Assembly (NCBI GenBank): GCA_963726125.1
Contig: CAVSBG010000005.1
Span: 868,001 to 932,000 of the forward strand
Direction: 5' to 3'
Origin: JAMXLO01 sp963726125
GTDB taxonomy: Bacteria; Pseudomonadota; Alphaproteobacteria; Acetobacterales; Acetobacteraceae
DNA length: 64,000 nucleotides
The first letter of the stretch is position 1; each line of letters starts with the position of its first letter. Shown here piece by piece: positions 8,952-17,318 of the stretch. The position numbers were made by a program, and so were the translations under genes. Below the pieces are notes generated by a model. That model saw only the letters and a program-made list of their open reading frames with translations, made no database searches and had not been told where the DNA came from.

Positions 8952-10003
8952 GCCGGCATCGGCAACATCATCGGACAGCCACGTCGGTCGGATGGGCAAA
9001 TACGGTTACCAGCGTGGCTGCACATGCCAGGGCCGAAGTTCCTGGCGCGCCGGACAAGATCCGCCAGTGCCTCGATGAATGCAGGATCAGAATTCTGTGC
9101 CGGCACACGGCAATAGCCCGGCACGCCGAGGCGTTCGGCCAGCGTGCGATACTCGACATCGAGCTCCACCAGTGTTTCTGAATGCTCGGAGACAAAGGCG
9201 ATCGGCACCACGACCAACGCTACCTTGTCGTGTGCCGCCCGCTCGATCTCGCTATCCGTGCTCGGTCCGATCCACTGTTGTGGGGTGGCACGTGACTGAT
9301 AGCAGATCCGCCAATCGAGATCGTGCTGGTTCCATTCAGCCAGCACCCGATCCACCGTCTGCTCGATCTGCCACTGGTACGGATCGCCGCGCCGCACGAT
9401 CGTCTCGGGCAGGCCGTGAGCCGAGAACAGCACACGCAACGGCACACCTGCATCGAGTTGGCCCCGCATTTGCTGCCAGCTGCGATCCAGCAGCGCGACC
9501 GTGGCGGCGACGTAGCCGCCGTCGGCGGGATAGCAGCAAACGGTCGTGGTCTGTGCGATCAATCCGACGGATGCGGCAGCCTCCCGCCAGGCGGTCAACG
9601 AGCTACCCGTCGTGGTGGTGGAATACTGTGGATACAAAGGCAGCAGCACCACCTCGTCGGGCGACCACTGGTGGACCGAACGAGCGGTCTCGTCGCTGAA
9701 TGGATGCCAATAGCGCATGGCTACAAAGCACTTCACGTCGAGTTCCGACAGTGCTGCCTCCAACGCCACCGCCTGTTGCTGCGTCAGTTCCAGCAAGGGC
9801 GACTTGCCGCCCAGCAGGGCGTAGTTGGCGCGGGCGGGAGCCAACCGGGCGCGCGCGATGGCACGGGCCAGGAAAGGACGCACGAAGAACGGCACGCGCA
9901 GGATCGCAGGATCGGTGAACAGGTTGATCAGGAACGGCTTGATCGCCTCTGGCCGATCGGGTCCTCCGAGGTTGAACAGGACAACCGCAACCCTAGGCCG
10001 CAC
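8948..10003 (-). CDS. hemH: Ferrochelatase
   Basis: A 351-residue enzyme that inserts Fe(II) into protoporphyrin IX to make protoheme. It shows VVLFNLGGPD at the N-terminus, AMRYWHPF, the metal-binding His in FSAHGLPE and the catalytic Glu in SEHSETLVEL. GTG at 10003 is taken as start because it immediately precedes the conserved N-terminus. It overlaps the hemE stop by 11 bases, indicating coupled translation. It is probably peripheral on the inner face of the membrane. Confidence 0.95.
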   Translation of the reverse strand: MRPRVAVVLFNLGGPDRPEAIKPFLINLFTDPAILRVPFFVRPFLARAIARARLAPARANYALLGGKSPLLELTQQQAVALEAALSELDVKCFVAMRYWHPFSDETARSVHQWSPDEVVLLPLYPQYSTTTTGSSLTAWREAAASVGLIAQTTTVCCYPADGGYVAATVALLDRSWQQMRGQLDAGVPLRVLFSAHGLPETIVRRGDPYQWQIEQTVDRVLAEWNQHDLDWRICYQSRATPQQWIGPSTDSEIERAAHDKVALVVVPIAFVSEHSETLVELDVEYRTLAERLGVPGYCRVPAQNSDPAFIEALADLVRRARNFGPGMCSHAGNRICPSDRRGCPMMLPMPA

Positions 10004-11039
10004 GCACCAGCTCCACCAGTTCGGCCACGTGTTCTGGTGGCGTCTGTGGCACAATGCCATGACCCAGATTGAAGATCGCCGGGCGCCCCTTCATCGCAGC
10101 CAGGATTGCCCCGGTTTCGCGCCGCAAGGCCGCACCTCCCGCGACCAGGGCAAGCGGATCGAGATTGCCCTGCACGGCCACGCCAGGCGGAATTGACCGA
10201 CCGGCGACGTCGAGCTGCATCGAGGTATCCAGCCCCACGGCATTGACCCCGGTCACCGCCGCATACTCCCCGACGAGCATACCCGCCAGCCGAGGAAAGC
10301 CGATGATCGGGACGCTCGGATATCGTGCCTTGAGCGCCGCCACGATGGCCTGCGTTGGTCTGATCACATGGCGACGGAACTCGGCAGGCGGCAGCAGGCC
10401 TGCCCAGCTATCGAACAGCATGACCGCCTCGGCGCCAGCCTCGATCTGAGCGGCGAGATAGATCACTGTCGCATCGATCAGCAACGCGGTCAGCCGCTCG
10501 AACAGCTCCGGCTGCTGATACGCCATGAGCCGCGGCGCGGCGAAGTCACGCGAACCGTGGCCCTCCACCATGTAGCAGGCGACCGTGAATGGCGCCCCGG
10601 AGAAACCGATCAGCGCACACTCGGCAAAACCTTCCTTAGCCAGCAGGGACCGTGCCAGCCGAACCGTCTCCTGGATCGGCGCGACCGCTCCGGCGACACG
10701 ACCGATGTCGAGCCGGTCCAGTGACGCCGCATCACACAGCGGCGGCAACACCGGGCCCTCGCCCTCGCGGTACTCCAGCGCCTGCCCGAGCGCCCACGGC
10801 AGCAGCGGCAGATCGCTGAACAGGATGGCCGCATCGAAGCGATACCGCCGGATCGGTTGCAGCGTAATCTCCGCAGCCAGCTCCGGCGTCGTGCACAGCG
10901 AGATGAAATCCGCCGCCTTGCTCCGCAACGCGCGATACTCAGGCAGGTAGCGGCCGGCCTGCCGCATCAGCCAGAGCGGCGGCGGCCAGACGGCATCCCC
11001 GCTCAAAGCCCGTAGCAGGGGTTTTCCCAATGTCTCCAT
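9993..11039 (-). CDS. hemE: Uroporphyrinogen decarboxylase
   Basis: A 348-residue enzyme that decarboxylates uroporphyrinogen III to coproporphyrinogen III. The substrate-binding signature LWLMRQAGRYLPEYR lies near residues 22-36, and GFSGAPFTVACYMVEG and GLDTSMQLD are further family blocks. It is the first gene of the leftward heme operon. Its 5' end faces the AT-rich proposed origin, the same arrangement as in Caulobacter and Rickettsia. Confidence 0.97.
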   Translation of the reverse strand: METLGKPLLRALSGDAVWPPPLWLMRQAGRYLPEYRALRSKAADFISLCTTPELAAEITLQPIRRYRFDAAILFSDLPLLPWALGQALEYREGEGPVLPPLCDAASLDRLDIGRVAGAVAPIQETVRLARSLLAKEGFAECALIGFSGAPFTVACYMVEGHGSRDFAAPRLMAYQQPELFERLTALLIDATVIYLAAQIEAGAEAVMLFDSWAGLLPPAEFRRHVIRPTQAIVAALKARYPSVPIIGFPRLAGMLVGEYAAVTGVNAVGLDTSMQLDVAGRSIPPGVAVQGNLDPLALVAGGAALRRETGAILAAMKGRPAIFNLGHGIVPQTPPEHVAELVELVRAA

Positions 11040-11324
11040 GCCTACCGCCTAACAGAAAAGAAAAATAAAGAAATGGATGTGATGGTAATAGGGCCTGTGA
11101 ATCATGTGGACTGATTTACGGTCAGGTCATCGATCGGTTATCCACGCGAGCAAGCCCATCGACCAGCTTGATTCCATCGCATTCTTCGAATGGTTCCCCA
11201 TTTCCACAATGACCACCGCGCATTCCTCCACAGTACCTCGACGTGTCGTAGCTATCCCCGCTTTCCCCCGGTCGATGGTGACAATGTGATGGTAGTCCCC
11301 GCTATCCCCGCTATTCTTCCCGCC
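11040..11324. other. Candidate chromosomal replication origin (oriC)
   Basis: A 285-base intergenic region between divergent hemE and ppsR. In Caulobacter crescentus and Rickettsia prowazekii the origin is bordered by hemE and the DUF299 gene (RP001), which is the ppsR family. Seen here: an A-rich tract at 11051-11075 next to hemE, one near-consensus DnaA box TTATCCACG at 11138-11146, weaker matches ending TCCACA at 11200-11208 and 11224-11232, and short repeats of CCCCGCTAT near the ppsR start. Genes on both sides point away from it. The assignment rests on synteny and motifs, not on experiment. Confidence 0.65.
11138..11146 (+). promoter_or_regulatory. Near-consensus DnaA box
   Basis: TTATCCACG differs from the E. 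coli consensus TTATCCACA only at the last base. Degenerate copies with two mismatches lie at 11200-11208 and 11224-11232. Caulobacter-type origins also use a few non-ideal boxes. Confidence 0.55.
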
Positions 11325-12191
11325 ATGCCCGACCCTCGCATCAACCTGCACCTGGTCTCGGACGCCACCGGCGAAACCCTGAACGCGATCGCCCGCGCGA
11401 CCACGGTCCAATTCGAGCACGCCGACATCATCTATCATCGCTGGAGCCTGATCCGTACGCGGTTCCAGCTGCATCGGGTGATCGAAGGTATCGAGCACGA
11501 GCCAGGCCCCGTGTTGTCCACGCTGGTCGATCGCGCGCTGCGGGCGGAGCTGGAGACCACCTGCCGACGGCTGAATGTGCCGGTGGTGAACGTGCTGGAG
11601 CCGGTGATGAACCTGCTGCAGGACTATATCGGCGAGGAGGCGGCGGCGCGTCCCGGCCGGCAATATGCGCTGAATGCGGACTACTTCCGCCGGATCGACG
11701 CGATGCACTACGTGCTGGCCCACGACGACGGTCAGGCGCAGCCGGGGATCGCGGAGGCCGACGTGGTGCTGGTCGGGGTGTCGCGCAGTTCCAAGACGCC
11801 CACATGTTTCTACCTGGCCAATCGAGGCATCAAAGCCGCCAACGTGCCCCTGGTGCCGAACCTGCCGGAGCCGCCCGGCCTGGACACTGTCGAGTGTCCG
11901 GTCATCGGCCTAACCCTCGAAGCCGACGCGTTGATCGAGATCCGGCGGCACCGACTGCGGCTGATCGCTAGTGGCAACTCAGCCGTCATCGCCCGGCAGA
12001 ACAGCACGGAGTACGTCGACGAGGACGCGGTGAAGGCTGAGTTGCTCTGGGCGCGACGGCTATGCAATCGCCGCGGCTGGCCGGTGATCGATGTGACCCG
12101 GCGCTCGATAGAGGAGACCGCCGCGACGGTGCTTCAGCTCATGGAGGCGTGGCACGTACGGCGCGGCAAGGACGCCGTGGTCAAGGCATGA
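11325..12191 (+). CDS. ppsR: Pyruvate, water dikinase regulatory protein (DUF299 kinase/pyrophosphorylase)
   Basis: A 288-residue ADP-dependent kinase/Pi-dependent pyrophosphorylase family member. It shows the N-terminal block LHLVSDATGETLNAIARA and the P-loop GVSRSSKTPT at residues 151-160. Members switch PEP synthase or pyruvate phosphate dikinase by threonine phosphorylation. The ATG at 11325 matches the family N-terminus; ATG 11289 is possible. It is the RP001 equivalent that borders the origin in other alphaproteobacteria. It is followed by maf. Confidence 0.92.
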   Translation: MPDPRINLHLVSDATGETLNAIARATTVQFEHADIIYHRWSLIRTRFQLHRVIEGIEHEPGPVLSTLVDRALRAELETTCRRLNVPVVNVLEPVMNLLQDYIGEEAAARPGRQYALNADYFRRIDAMHYVLAHDDGQAQPGIAEADVVLVGVSRSSKTPTCFYLANRGIKAANVPLVPNLPEPPGLDTVECPVIGLTLEADALIEIRRHRLRLIASGNSAVIARQNSTEYVDEDAVKAELLWARRLCNRRGWPVIDVTRRSIEETAATVLQLMEAWHVRRGKDAVVKA

Positions 12192-12236
12192 TGCGGTCTG
12201 GCCGGTCGGTCAGTCTGTGAACTTGCGGGCCAGCGA

Positions 12237-12872
12237 ATGCCGCAAGAGATTCCCCGTTCCGCGTTGCAGCGTCCGGTCCCGGAGCTGATCCTTGCCAGTG
12301 GCTCCTCGGCGCGCCGTGCGTTGCTGGCCGCGGCGGGCCTCAGCTTTACGGTCAAGCCGGCAGGCATCGACGAATCAGTGGTCAAACGGGAAGCTCGCGC
12401 GTCTGGCGTTGACGCCGCCTCGACCGCATTGCGCGTTGCCGAGTTGAAGGCCCAGGCAGTGGCAATGGACAACCGCCAGTCGATCGTGATTGGCTCTGAT
12501 CAACTTCTGGTATGCGACGAAGACTGGTTCGACAAGCCGGCCAATGCTGCCTCCGCAGCGGAACAGCTTCGCCGTCTGAGAGGGCGGACACACGAATTGA
12601 TCACTGCCGTCGCCTGCTATCGAGGCGGCGAGCGACTCTGGCACCACGTCGTCGCCCCGCGCCTGAAGATGCGTAATTTCAGCGATAGTTTCCTGGACGT
12701 GTACCTGGAGTGTGAAGGAGACGCCGTCACTACCAGTGTTGGCGGATATAGGCTCGAAGGGTTGGGCATACACCTGTTCGATACAATCGATGGTGAACAT
12801 GCGGCCATCCTCGGCCTTCCGATGCTGGCGTTGCTGGATTTCCTGCGGCAGGCCGGTATTCTCATACCATGA
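12237..12872 (+). CDS. maf: Maf-like nucleoside triphosphate pyrophosphatase
   Basis: A 211-residue protein of the Maf/YceF family, which hydrolyses non-canonical or methylated NTPs and limits their incorporation. The N-terminus LILASGSSARRALLAAAGL contains the conserved Ser and Arg that bind the triphosphate; VIGSDQLL carries the catalytic Asp, and GGYRLEGLG the second family block. The order ppsR-maf is the usual one in alphaproteobacteria, but aroE, coaE and dnaQ, which often follow, are absent here. Confidence 0.92.
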   Translation: MPQEIPRSALQRPVPELILASGSSARRALLAAAGLSFTVKPAGIDESVVKREARASGVDAASTALRVAELKAQAVAMDNRQSIVIGSDQLLVCDEDWFDKPANAASAAEQLRRLRGRTHELITAVACYRGGERLWHHVVAPRLKMRNFSDSFLDVYLECEGDAVTTSVGGYRLEGLGIHLFDTIDGEHAAILGLPMLALLDFLRQAGILIP

Positions 12873-12961
12873 TACGGTTATCTAATTATTGTTCTTCCAT
12901 CGCGACGCCAAGTGATCTAATTAATATGGCTAGATCGTTTGGTATAAGACATTCCCGATCC

Positions 12962-13213
12962 ATGCGTAGAGCCCTATCCGGTTTCGTCTGCGGATATCTG
13001 ATGATCGCCCTGGTCGTAATGCCGGGGATCATGCTCGCATTCGGCCGCACAGCCAGCTACGGTGACGGCGTCACGTTGGTTGTGAGCCGTTCAGGCGTGC
13101 TCGAGCGAATCCGCCAAGGCGCGCGTGATGTTGCCGAGACACGGGTTCGGCTGCTGGGCGAACTGGCCGATTATCTCGACACGAAGCTATCGCCGCATCC
13201 TGCCGATAGCTAA
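12962..13213 (+). CDS. Small single-span membrane protein, unknown
   Basis: An 83-residue product with one hydrophobic segment (about residues 8-27, VCGYLMIALVVMPGIMLAF) and a charged C-terminal helix. An in-frame ATG at 12869 overlaps the maf stop as ATGA. The codons between it and 12962 are strikingly AT-rich compared with the rest of the window, so that stretch may instead be a promoter; the later start is preferred. No family is recognised. Confidence 0.5.
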   Translation: MRRALSGFVCGYLMIALVVMPGIMLAFGRTASYGDGVTLVVSRSGVLERIRQGARDVAETRVRLLGELADYLDTKLSPHPADS

Positions 13214-13224
13214 AACGAGGCAGC

Positions 13225-13244
13225 CGGGCCCTTGCTAGTGGGCC
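13225..13244. terminator. Hairpin between convergent genes
   Basis: GGCCC at 13227-13231 pairs with GGGCC at 13240-13244 across an 8-base loop, with imperfect extension outward. It lies where the 12962 gene and ptsI converge and covers the ptsI stop. There is no U-run, so intrinsic termination is uncertain. Confidence 0.3.
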
Positions 13245-15097
13245 GGGGCTGAAGCCCGGGCGAAATCGGCCACCAGCGCCTCGATCTTAGCCGGATCCGA
13301 CTGCTCCATCACGCGCCGGGCGAACCGCGCACAGGCGTCGATCTCCACCGCACGTATCATCTGTTTCACCCGAGGCACAGAAGCGGCGTTCATGCTGAAA
13401 CTGCGCAGCCCGAGCCCCAGCAACAGCGGCGTCAGGTGGGGATTCGCCGCCATCTCGCCGCACACCGAGACCGGCATCCGCATCCGCAGCGCGGCCTCGG
13501 TGGCGAACTGGATCAGGCGCAGCACGGCCGGGTGCAGCGGGTCATAAAGCTCCGCAACGTCGGTTCCCCCGCGGTCGACTGCGAGGGTATAGGCGGTCAG
13601 GTCATTGGTCCCGATGGCGAAGAAGTCGGCCTCCAGCGCGAGCGCATCGGCCGACAGGGCGGCGCCGGGCGTTTCGATCATGATGCCGAGCGGCGGCAGC
13701 TTCTCCGGCAGCCGTTCCCCGCGCCGCCGCAGGCGTCGGGCGACCCGCTCGTACGTCTCGCGCGCGGCGCGCACCTCGCCGACATTGGTCACCATCGGCA
13801 ACATCACGCGCACCGGACCCGCCACGGCCGCACGCAGGACAGCGGCGAGCTGCGTCTCGAACAATTCGGTCTCGCGCAGCAACAGGCGGATGCCGCGCAG
13901 GCCGAGGGCCGGATTGGCGTCGGCGACGTCCGGCACGATGCCCGCGGCCGACAGCGCCTCGATGTCCTTCTCGCCGCCCCAGTCGAGCACCCGGATGGCC
14001 ACAGGATCACCGCCCATCGCCTCGACGATGGTGCGGTAGGTTTCCGTCTGCGTGTTCTCGTCCGGCACCGTTTCGCGGTTCATGAACAGGAACTCGGTGC
14101 GCAGCAGGCCGATGCCGTGGGCGCCTGATTGGGCGATCAGCGACAGTTCGATCGGCAATTCCAGATTGGCCTGGAGTTCCACCGGTTCACCATCAGCGGT
14201 TTCCGCCGGCAACCGACGCAGCTTGGCATAGCGCTGGCGTTCCCGAGCGAACGCGGTAACCGCTCGCCGCGCGACGCCCAGAGTGACTGCCCCGGGGTTC
14301 AATACCACGACGCCGGCGGTGCCATCGACCACAGCGACGTCGCCCGGCTGGATGGCATGTGCCAGTCCGACGGCGCCCAGCACGGCCGGGACGCCGAGCG
14401 CGCGCAGCATGACGGAAGTGTGGTCCTCGGCGCCGCCTTCCTCGGTTGCCACGCCGGCAAGCCGGGACGGATCCAACAAGGCCGCGTCAGCCGGCCTCAG
14501 CGCCTCGGTGATCAACACCGCGCCTTCGGGTAAGCCGGCGAAGCTCTTGAACGGCGACCGGGTCAGGTTGCGCACCAATCGCCGCCCGATCTCGCGTACC
14601 TCCTCGGCGCGCCGCGTGAGGCTGGCGCTGTCATCAGCCGGCATGTCGGGTTCAATCTGGGCCATGATTGCCGCGGCGATCGCCTCGGTTTCTTCCACCA
14701 CAGCGGTTTCCGCCGATACCAGGGTCTCCTCGATCCGCTGCTTGACACCACGCAGCAGCCGGGATGGCCCGAGCATGCGGATGTAGGCATCGATCAGCGG
14801 AGCAATTTCCTCCTGACTCTCCTCCGGCAGCACGGCCAGTCGTCCGCGCAGCTTGGCCAGCTGCTTGCGTGACTGCACGACGGCGGCGTCCAGCCGGGCC
14901 CCTTCGCCGGCACTGTCCGCGGCGGCAATCTTGTGCCGGGTGATCCGTGGCGTAGGTTCAGACGCGCGGAAGATCGGCCCGATCGCAACCCCCGCGGAGA
15001 CCGGAATGCCGCTGAACCGGATCTCCGCGCGCGAGCTGTCGGGCTGGGCGCGCGGCAGGCGCTTGTGCTGAGGGGGTGGTGGACTAGTCCTGTTCAT
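13235..15097 (-). CDS. ptsI: PTS enzyme I (PEP-protein phosphotransferase)
   Basis: A 620-residue enzyme that takes phosphate from PEP and passes it to HPr. It has an N-terminal HPr-binding domain, the phosphohistidine His 226 in GGAEDHTSVMLRALGVPAVLG, then the PEP-binding barrel with LLRTEFLFMNRE, GTNDLTAYTLAVDR and the Cys in VSVCGEMAANP. The phospho-His lies in DHT rather than the usual SHT. No GAF domain is present, so it is ptsI rather than ptsP. The ATG at 15097 overlaps the end of ptsH by 14 bases. No EIIBC permease is in the window, suggesting a regulatory PTS. Confidence 0.92.
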   Translation of the reverse strand: MNRTSPPPPQHKRLPRAQPDSSRAEIRFSGIPVSAGVAIGPIFRASEPTPRITRHKIAAADSAGEGARLDAAVVQSRKQLAKLRGRLAVLPEESQEEIAPLIDAYIRMLGPSRLLRGVKQRIEETLVSAETAVVEETEAIAAAIMAQIEPDMPADDSASLTRRAEEVREIGRRLVRNLTRSPFKSFAGLPEGAVLITEALRPADAALLDPSRLAGVATEEGGAEDHTSVMLRALGVPAVLGAVGLAHAIQPGDVAVVDGTAGVVVLNPGAVTLGVARRAVTAFARERQRYAKLRRLPAETADGEPVELQANLELPIELSLIAQSGAHGIGLLRTEFLFMNRETVPDENTQTETYRTIVEAMGGDPVAIRVLDWGGEKDIEALSAAGIVPDVADANPALGLRGIRLLLRETELFETQLAAVLRAAVAGPVRVMLPMVTNVGEVRAARETYERVARRLRRRGERLPEKLPPLGIMIETPGAALSADALALEADFFAIGTNDLTAYTLAVDRGGTDVAELYDPLHPAVLRLIQFATEAALRMRMPVSVCGEMAANPHLTPLLLGLGLRSFSMNAASVPRVKQMIRAVEIDACARFARRVMEQSDPAKIEALVADFARASAPAH

Positions 15098-15413
15098 CGA
15101 AGCCGGACTCGACCAGTATCGCCAGGGCGTCGAGCGCCTCTTTGGCGTCCCAGCCTTCTGCCCGCAGTTCGATCTCGGCACCTTTGCCGGCGCCCAGCAT
15201 CATCAGCCCCATGATCGAGCGCGCCGATACGGACTGCCCGTCGCGCAGCACGTCCACCGACGAATCGAAGCGCTCCGCCTTCATGACGAACTTTGCCGCG
15301 GCCCTGGCGTGCAGGCCGCGCTTGTTGGGGATGACGACGATCCGGGTCAGGACCGGCGGGCTGGCGGACGAGGAATGGTCTGGTGCAGGTGTATCGCCGG
15401 TATCCGGCGTCAT
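15084..15413 (-). CDS. ptsH: Phosphocarrier protein HPr
   Basis: A 109-residue HPr with a polar N-terminal extension of about 20 residues. The phosphorylated His 35 lies in NKRGLHARAAAKF. The HPr-kinase target Ser 66 in ARSIMGL is also conserved, matching the hprK gene in the same cluster. It accepts phosphate from EI and donates it to EIIA. The start codon overlaps the stop of the EIIA gene as ATGA. Confidence 0.93.
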   Translation of the reverse strand: MTPDTGDTPAPDHSSSASPPVLTRIVVIPNKRGLHARAAAKFVMKAERFDSSVDVLRDGQSVSARSIMGLMMLGAGKGAEIELRAEGWDAKEALDALAILVESGFDEQD

Positions 15414-15832
15414 CCGCAGGAGCCGTTGCACTTGCCGTTGTGCAGCACGTGCGAGGCGGAGGCGATGTACTTCTTCCCAGCCTCTTCGGCGCAGCAAACG
15501 GCGTCCGCCAGCGGCTGCTTGGAGCGTACCTTCGCGAGCTTCACCAGCATCGGCAGGTTGACCCCCGCGAGCACCTCGACACCCTTCTTCTCCATCATGG
15601 AGATCGCCAGGTTCGAAGGGGTGCCGCCGAACATGTCGGTCAGCAGCACCACGCCGTCCCCGGTGTCGCACCGGGTGATACAGGCCTCGATCTCGGCGCG
15701 GCGGTTATCGATATCGTCCTCCGGCCCGATGCAGACCGTGTCGACGTTCCGTTGCGTCCCGACCACATGTTCCATGGCGGATCGCAGTTCCTCGGCCAGG
15801 CGGCCGTGGGTCACCAGAACCATGCCAATCAT
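15410..15832 (-). CDS. PTS EIIA component, mannose/fructose family
   Basis: A 140-residue EIIA-Man-type domain with phosphorylatable His 9 in MVLVTHGRLAEEL and the family block GDGVVLLTDMFGGTPSNLA. No IIB, IIC or IID partner follows, as in many alphaproteobacteria where this protein is the terminal acceptor of a regulatory phosphorelay. The C-terminus carries two cysteines in a Gly/Asn-rich tail. It overlaps ptsH by 4 bases. Confidence 0.9.
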   Translation of the reverse strand: MIGMVLVTHGRLAEELRSAMEHVVGTQRNVDTVCIGPEDDIDNRRAEIEACITRCDTGDGVVLLTDMFGGTPSNLAISMMEKKGVEVLAGVNLPMLVKLAKVRSKQPLADAVCCAEEAGKKYIASASHVLHNGKCNGSCG

Positions 15833-15888
15833 TTGAGGTGATAGGCTTCCCTGGTACAGCGGGGTGATCGTTTGGTCATGGCTTCGTC

Positions 15889-16899
15889 TCAGGCCTCCTG
15901 TGCCTGAACAGGCGCGGCCGTGGCGGCCTCGCCCCGAACGTCTCCGGCGTTTCCTGACAGCGGCACCGGCCGCTCATTCAGGTAGGCCGTCTCAAGTCCT
16001 TCGCGGGCCAATTCGCGGTGAGTCACATGCAGCCGCCAACCGAAACCCGTGTCTCCGGATGACCGCGCGGCGGCAATCCGGTTCGTCAGATGCTCAACCA
16101 GATATTCGATCAGGTAAACAGAGCGGTGTCGCCCACCCGTACACCCGATCGTGATCGTCGCATATTTCTTGCCCTCTTGGACGAACCTAGGCAAGAGCAT
16201 GTCTATCAGATCCGCCATTTTGGCGAAGAATGTCGCGAAGTCTGGGTCGGCCGCAATGAAGGCACCCACTTCGGGGTCCAGGCCCGTCCGTGGGCGTAAT
16301 ATAGGGTCGTAGTGGGGATTCCGCAAAAAGCGTGCATCGAATACCAGATCCGCTTCCCGCGGCAGTCCGAACTTATAGGCGAATGAGATCAGCGATACCA
16401 CAAGTTGGTTGTCGTCGGCGCCGGGGCCTAATCCGAAATGCCGATCAATCAACCGGCGGAGGGCGCCTAGCGGCAGGTCGGAGGTGTCGATCACCAGGTC
16501 GGCCGCGCTGCGCAACGGCGCAATGAGTGCATCCTCCCGGGCGATCCCGTCGACCACACGGCCTTCCGGTGCCAGCGGATGACGTCGCCGCGTCTCGGTA
16601 TAGCGGCGCAGCAGCGTGGTTTCGTCGGCCCAGGTGTAGACCAGCTCGAGCCGCAGCGCCGGGTTGGCACGCAGCCGTTCCACCGCCTCCAGCACCCGCT
16701 CGACTTCGAAGCCGCGGGAGCGCGCATCGATGCCGATGCCGAGCCGGCGCTCGCTGCGGGCCACCATCTCCTCGAGCATCGGTAAAGGCGGGTTATCCAC
16801 GGCCTCGTAACCGAGGTCCTCCAGTTCCCGCAGCACCGAGGCCTTACCACCGCCGGAGAGCCCGGTGACCAGGACTACCCGGAGCCGCTGGCTGATCAT
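15889..16899 (-). CDS. rapZ: RapZ-like nucleotide-binding protein / RNase adapter
   Basis: A 336-residue member of the RapZ (YvcJ) family. It has an N-terminal P-loop domain and a C-terminal domain with the signature IGCTGGRHRSVYLIEYL. In E. coli RapZ guides RNase E to the GlmZ sRNA; in alphaproteobacteria it travels with hprK and PTS genes. The Walker A reads GLSGGGKAS: the residue after the invariant Lys is Ala instead of Ser or Thr. The start overlaps the hprK stop as ATGA. The protein is about 50 residues longer than E. coli RapZ, mainly at the C-terminus. Confidence 0.9.
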   Translation of the reverse strand: MISQRLRVVLVTGLSGGGKASVLRELEDLGYEAVDNPPLPMLEEMVARSERRLGIGIDARSRGFEVERVLEAVERLRANPALRLELVYTWADETTLLRRYTETRRRHPLAPEGRVVDGIAREDALIAPLRSAADLVIDTSDLPLGALRRLIDRHFGLGPGADDNQLVVSLISFAYKFGLPREADLVFDARFLRNPHYDPILRPRTGLDPEVGAFIAADPDFATFFAKMADLIDMLLPRFVQEGKKYATITIGCTGGRHRSVYLIEYLVEHLTNRIAAARSSGDTGFGWRLHVTHRELAREGLETAYLNERPVPLSGNAGDVRGEAATAAPVQAQEA

Positions 16900-17318
16900 A
16901 CGGCAAACGCTCCCGCGAGCTGTGCAACGCGACCAAGGGCACAGTCCAACGCCAGCGCGACGCGCTCCGGCGCCGAGGTGGCCCACGGATCGAGCCGCAC
17001 CAAGGGCAGGTCGAGCGCGGGATACCGTGCCGGCTCCGGCAGTCGAACGGCGTGGTCGCCAAGCTCCACAACCAGCGCCAACCGGGCCGAGCCGACATGT
17101 GGCAGCCGCACGATACCGATGCCGCGCACCTCGAGCAGTCCCGCCAGGTTGCGTGCCGGTCCCGCAATGCCGCCAACAATTTCCACGCGATCGTCCGCCA
17201 CCAGGTCAAAGCCGCGCGACAACAGGCGCAGCAGCAGGTCGGACTTGCCTGCCCCCGGTGGACCAATCAGCAACACGCCGTCGCCGGAGCGGCTCGCGCA
17301 GCTTCCGTGGATCTGCAT
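16896..17318 (-). CDS. hprK: HPr kinase/phosphorylase, short alphaproteobacterial form
   Basis: A 140-residue C-terminal catalytic domain only, as usual in alphaproteobacteria; the N-terminal domain of the Firmicute enzyme is absent. Walker A GPPGAGKS spans residues 19-26, and VADDRVEI and EVRGIGIVRLPHV are family blocks. It phosphorylates HPr on the regulatory Ser, whose site is conserved in the ptsH product. It is the first gene of the hprK-rapZ pair. The chvG/chvI sensor genes that often precede hprK are not here. Confidence 0.9.
   Translation of the reverse strand: MQIHGSCASRSGDGVLLIGPPGAGKSDLLLRLLSRGFDLVADDRVEIVGGIAGPARNLAGLLEVRGIGIVRLPHVGSARLALVVELGDHAVRLPEPARYPALDLPLVRLDPWATSAPERVALALDCALGRVAQLAGAFAV

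Noticed and set aside
13235..15097. EI considered as PtsP (nitrogen PTS)
   Set aside because: There is no N-terminal GAF domain, and the gene is in an operon with HPr and EIIA-Man.
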